A stretch of DNA of 9,462 nt. Origin: Acetofilamentum sp. (lineage in GTDB: Bacteria > Bacteroidota > Bacteroidia > Bacteroidales > JAFGUD01). Below the pieces are notes generated by a model. It had not been told where the DNA came from, made no database searches, and worked only from the letters and a program-made list of their open reading frames with translations. Positions 6,583-9,462 of this stretch are shown one piece after another (positions within the stretch are counted from its first letter, which is position 1; each line of letters opens with the position of its first letter). Location: contig DYKL01000116.1 in the NCBI GenBank assembly GCA_020722645.1, positions 264-9,725 of the forward strand, in the 5' to 3' direction. Made by a program: the position numbers and the translations under genes.

Positions 6583-6918
6583 CAATTACGAATATCGAAT
6601 GATGAATTTAGAATATCGAATAATGAATTATGAATATCGAATGATGAATTTAGAATATCGAATGATGAATATCGAATGATGAATTTAGAATATCGAATGA
6701 TGAATATCGAATGATGAATTTCAAATATCGAATAATGAATTATGAATATCGAATGATGAATTTAGAATATCGAATGATGAATATCGAATGATGAATATCG
6801 AATGATGAATTTCGAATGATGAATTTCGAATGATGAATTTCGAATATCAAATAATGAATTATGAATGATAAATGATGAATTACGAATATCGAATTAAAAA
6901 TGATAAATTTTGAACTAT
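6583..6918. repeat. Heptanucleotide array GAATNNN
   Basis: From CAATTAC (6583-6589) onward the DNA divides into 7-nt units, mostly GAATATC, GAATGAT, GAATTTA, GAATTTC and GAATTAT. Counting from 6590, all 47 units stay in register to 6918 without an insertion or deletion; substitutions such as AAATATC and AAATAAT occur. The units combine in a recurring order (ATC, GAT, TTA). The array starts 2 bp after the stop codon at 6580. Because the period is 7, any frame through it is regularly disrupted, and it is not coding. Confidence 0.96.
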
Positions 6919-6922
6919 TTTT

Positions 6923-7398
6923 ACTTTCAACTATACACTATTAACTATGCACAATGCACTATGCACAATGCACTATTAACTATGCACTATTAACTATGCA
7001 CTTAACACTATTAACTATGCACAATGCACTATCAACTATGCACAATGCACTATCAACTATGCACTATTAACTATGCACTATTAACACTATTAACTATGCA
7101 CAATGCACTATCAACTATACACTATTAACTATGCACAATGCACTATCACTATGCACTATTAACTATGCACTATTAACTATGCACAATGCACTATCAACTA
7201 TGCACAATGCACTATCAACTATGCACTATTAACTATGCACAATGCACTATCAACTATGCACAATGCACTATCAACTATGCACTATCACTATGCACTATTA
7301 ACTATGCACAATGCACTATCAACTATGCACTATCACTATGCACTATTAACTATGCACAATGCACTATCAACTATGCACTATCACTATGCACTATTAAC
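6923..7398. repeat. Heptanucleotide array ACWATNN with 48-bp higher-order repeats
   Basis: A second, unrelated heptamer family follows at once: ACTATGC, ACAATGC, ACTATTA, ACTATCA and ACTATAC. Unlike the first array it has indels: a 2-nt insertion near 7084, and 6-nt units ACTATC. The right part is built of longer units. Two perfect 48-bp copies (six heptamers plus one hexamer) lie at 7287-7334 and 7335-7382, and a partial third runs to 7398. The array ends about 20 bp before the stop codon of the convergent MBOAT gene and would be transcribed as its 3' tail. Confidence 0.95.
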
Positions 7399-7417
7399 AC
7401 TATCATGTATGCACTGC

Positions 7418-8947
7418 TTAGAATTGGAAGTAAATAAAAGGTTGGATTTCGGCGGTTCTGCTCTGGTAGATTAAAAATACAGCAAAAATTACGGCTAATG
7501 CTTTTAACCAAATCGGAGAATTGATAAACAGATTTTTGTACCAGTCTTTTGTTTTTGTCGGCAGCCAATGAACAACAAAAGCAATCAACATCAAAACCAA
7601 CACCTGCCAGTAAGTTGCTAAAATGTCAAAGATTTTTGTAAAATCGAAAGCATGAACAATCTGGTACATCAAAGCATTGGCTTTTTGCATGCTGTCGGCT
7701 CTGAACCATATTCTTGTGAATGTGATAAAATTAAAAGTCAGAAATATAGCATAAAATCTAACCCACCAACGATTATCAACATCTTTGAAAGGACTGATTT
7801 TTCTCCATAATTTGTAAACAATAATCCCAACACCGTTCAAACCACCCCAAATAACGAATTTCCAGCTTGCACCGTGCCAAAGTCCGCCCAAAAGCATTGT
7901 AATCATAAGGTTTAGGTTGGTTCTGACCTTTCCTTTTTTGCTTCCGCCAAGGGGAATATATAAATAGTCTTTCAGCCACGAAGATAATGACATGTGCCAC
8001 CGTCTCCAGAACTCTCCGGTGTTTTGAGCTTTGTATGGTGAATTAAAGTTCATTGGCAACCGAAATCCCATAAGTAAAGCAATTCCAATTGCAATGTCTG
8101 TATATCCCGAAAAGTCCAGATAAACCTGAATAGAATAACCGTACAAGGCAAGTAAATTTTCAAAACCGCCGTATAATTGAGGATTTGAAAAAACTCTGTC
8201 AATAAAATTCACGGCAATGTAATCCGAAACCCACATTTTTTTTAGTAAGCCGTTGATTATCATAAAAATTGCAAGACCAAATTCTTCTTTTGTCAGTTTA
8301 AAATCTTTGTCCAATTGCGGCACAAATTCTGATGCACGAACAATTGGACCTGCAACTAATTGCGGGAAAAATGAAACATAAAAACCAAAGTCAAGTATAT
8401 TTTTGACAGGTTTTACGTGACCTCTGTAAACATCAACCGAATAACTTATTGTCTGGAATGTATAAAAAGAAATACCAACCGGAAGAATTATTTTATCAAT
8501 GTCAAAATGAGTTCCGGTAAAATTGTTCGACCATTTAGCAAATACATTAACAACTTCAAAATCAGCATTAAAAATAAAATTAACAAATTCAGTAAAAAAA
8601 TAAGAATATTTAAAATAACCAAGTACAAGCAAATTTACTATTACACTCATAGTTACAAGCAATTTTCTCGTAGTCTTATTATCTGATTTAAAAATAAATT
8701 TTCCGATGTAATAATCAACAAGTGTTGAAAAAATCAATAAAGTGAAATAAAAACCACTTGTTTTATAGTAAAAAAACAGACTTGCAGCGAATAAAAAAAC
8801 ATTTCTTATAGCTTTTTTCTTATAAATAGCTATATAAACTGATAAAATAACTAAAAAAAACGCCCAAAAATAAAAACGTGTAAAAATCAAGGGGGCATTT
8901 TCATTAAACAAAAATATTTTTTTCAGTATTTCTACAAATTTGTCCAA
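7418..8947 (-). CDS. MBOAT family membrane O-acyltransferase (AlgI/DltB-like)
   Basis: 509 aa, full length for the family. MBOAT enzymes of this group move acyl groups, typically acetyl, across the inner membrane onto exported polysaccharide or cell-wall polymer. Visible signatures are GISFYTFQTISYSVDVYRG (158-176), SFFPQLVAGPIVR (192-204), DFSGYTDIAIGIALLMGF (278-295), the W314-G335 block with WRRWH and His318, and GGLWHGASW (354-362) carrying His358, the expected catalytic histidine. The C-terminus PFIYFQF is also typical. About ten or more hydrophobic segments are spread along the chain. The start is TTG at 8947: an in-frame TAG lies four codons upstream, there is no ATG nearby, and hydrophobic sequence of the expected N-terminal kind begins soon after. 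The partner usually encoded next to it (an AlgJ/AlgX- or DltD-like SGNH protein) is absent here, so the substrate cannot be inferred. Confidence 0.94.
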   Translation of the reverse strand: MDKFVEILKKIFLFNENAPLIFTRFYFWAFFLVILSVYIAIYKKKAIRNVFLFAASLFFYYKTSGFYFTLLIFSTLVDYYIGKFIFKSDNKTTRKLLVTMSVIVNLLVLGYFKYSYFFTEFVNFIFNADFEVVNVFAKWSNNFTGTHFDIDKIILPVGISFYTFQTISYSVDVYRGHVKPVKNILDFGFYVSFFPQLVAGPIVRASEFVPQLDKDFKLTKEEFGLAIFMIINGLLKKMWVSDYIAVNFIDRVFSNPQLYGGFENLLALYGYSIQVYLDFSGYTDIAIGIALLMGFRLPMNFNSPYKAQNTGEFWRRWHMSLSSWLKDYLYIPLGGSKKGKVRTNLNLMITMLLGGLWHGASWKFVIWGGLNGVGIIVYKLWRKISPFKDVDNRWWVRFYAIFLTFNFITFTRIWFRADSMQKANALMYQIVHAFDFTKIFDILATYWQVLVLMLIAFVVHWLPTKTKDWYKNLFINSPIWLKALAVIFAVFLIYQSRTAEIQPFIYFQF

Positions 8948-9173
8948 ATCAAGTATCTATAATATATTTTAAAAAAATGGTTTTAATGATAATTTTATTA
9001 AACTATTATCAAAATTGTAAAATTCGTAATATTTTTTCAACTTTCGTAATTCTATGATGTTTAGTTAGTCGATTTTATATATTGCCCCGCTGGGGCAAAA
9101 GGTTTTGGTCTATTTTATTTTACAAACATTTAGCCCCGCTGGGGCATTTTTCTTTAACTAAATGACATTTATC
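8948..9173. other. AT-rich leader of the MBOAT gene
   Basis: This 226-bp stretch precedes the minus-strand MBOAT gene and must contain its promoter unless the gene belongs to an operon entering from the right. I find no clear TAnnTTTG box on the minus strand; TATTATAGAT near the gene is only an AT-rich candidate. Apart from the GC-rich hairpins at 9082-9145, nothing stands out. Confidence 0.5.
9082..9145. repeat. Pair of identical GC-rich hairpins
   Basis: GCCCCGCTGGGGC occurs at 9084-9096 and again at 9133-9145, 49 bp apart. Each folds as GCCCC/GGGGC around a GCT loop, and the first extends by two T-A pairs to 9082-9098. The second is followed by a T-rich stretch (ATTTTTCTTT), so on the plus strand it could act as a terminator. 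They stand out sharply from the AT-rich surroundings and resemble REP-type palindromes. Confidence 0.75.
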
Positions 9174-9462
9174 ATCATTCGTAATTCATTTTTAACCACT
9201 AAGGCACTAAGAACACAAAGTTAATTCGATATTCTAAATTCGTCATTCATCATTCGAAATTCATCATTCATTTATAGCCACTAAGGCACTAAGACACAAA
9301 GTTAATTCGGTATTCTAAATTCGTCATTCGTTATTCATCATTCGTCATTCGTTATTCATCATTCATCATTCGTTATTCATCATTCATCATTCGTTATTCA
9401 TCATTCATCATTCGTTATTCATCATTCGTCATTCGTTATTCATCATTCGTCATTCGTTATTC
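9174..9462. repeat. Heptanucleotide array NNNATTC, inverted relative to 6583-6918
   Basis: Heptamers ATCATTC, GTCATTC, GTTATTC, TAAATTC and GATATTC occupy 9174-9187, 9221-9269 and 9302-9462, interrupted by two copies of another repeat. From 9330 to the window end, 19 heptamers run in perfect register as six 21-bp units, each GTTATTC plus ATCATTC plus RTCATTC, with one heptamer left over. NNNATTC is the reverse complement of GAATNNN, so this is the same family as the array at 6583-6918 in opposite orientation. It continues beyond the window. Confidence 0.95.
9196..9309. repeat. Duplicated CACTAAG-type repeat inside the right array
   Basis: CCACTAAGGCACTAAG followed by (A)ACACAAAGTTAATTCG occurs at 9196-9228 and 9278-9309; the copies differ by one A. 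Both are followed by a tATTCTAAATTCGTCATTC segment, so the duplicated block is about 82 bp. The CACTAAGACACAAAG wording resembles another short-period intergenic repeat family seen in many bacterial genomes. Confidence 0.8.

Noticed and set aside
6583..7398. CRISPR array
   Set aside because: Units are 7 nt and contiguous with no unique spacers, and no cas genes are present.
7186..7474. Two overlapping plus-strand reading frames with repeated INYAQCT/HNALSTM motifs
   Set aside because: They are translations of the ACWATNN heptamer array, kept open by the 48-bp and 21-bp multiples. There is no start context, and the composition is purely that of the repeat.
7371..8000. Minus-strand frames of 65 and 74 codons overlapping the MBOAT gene
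   Set aside because: They are out of frame with the well-supported MBOAT reading, which contains the family signatures across the same DNA.
8417..8686. 89-codon plus-strand reading frame
   Set aside because: It lies antisense to conserved MBOAT coding sequence and has an AT-rich Lys/Ile/Asn composition with no recognisable motif.
6583..9462. Composite transposon bounded by the inverted heptamer arrays
   Set aside because: There is no transposase, no defined terminal inverted repeats and no target-site duplication. The arrays are simple-sequence DNA.

Overview
The window looks like chromosome of a low-GC Bacteroidota. Three things point there: a -7 box of the Bacteroidetes type (TAnnTTTG; TAACTTTG at 209-216), starts that lack strong Shine-Dalgarno sequences, and AT-rich intergenic DNA full of short tandem and palindromic repeats. 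I cannot place it more finely. No tRNA, rRNA, CRISPR array or intact insertion sequence is visible.

Layout. 1-233 is a repeat-rich leader: octamer repeats, a GC-richer mosaic, more octamers and a promoter. 234-3947 (+) encodes a 1237-aa protein with an N-terminal nSTAND-type P-loop NTPase, one membrane helix, a WG-repeat-like segment and 28 leucine-rich repeats. 3948-4375 is intergenic, with a 97-bp palindromic element and a possible coding remnant. 4376-5434 (+) is a DUF3137-type membrane protein with its own promoter and a strong terminator. 5679-6580 (+) is a secreted protein or lipoprotein gene split by a -1 frameshift in a run of seven A; its second half carries a His/Cys pair resembling caspase/gingipain-fold peptidases. 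6583-7398 is filled by two different heptanucleotide arrays. 7418-8947 (-) is a complete MBOAT O-acyltransferase with a TTG start. 8948-9462 holds two identical GC-rich hairpins and a third heptamer array that runs off the window. This array is the reverse complement of the first heptamer array.

Working together. The genes do not form one operon. The nSTAND-LRR gene and the DUF3137 gene are separated by 428 bp with a separate promoter, the DUF3137 gene ends in its own terminator, and the lipoprotein and MBOAT genes converge on the repeat block. The best candidate for an unusual system is the membrane-anchored, NLR-like nSTAND-LRR protein. A role in sensing or defence is inference from architecture only. 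The other notable feature is the amount of phase-locked heptamer DNA, arranged as inverted blocks either side of the MBOAT gene.
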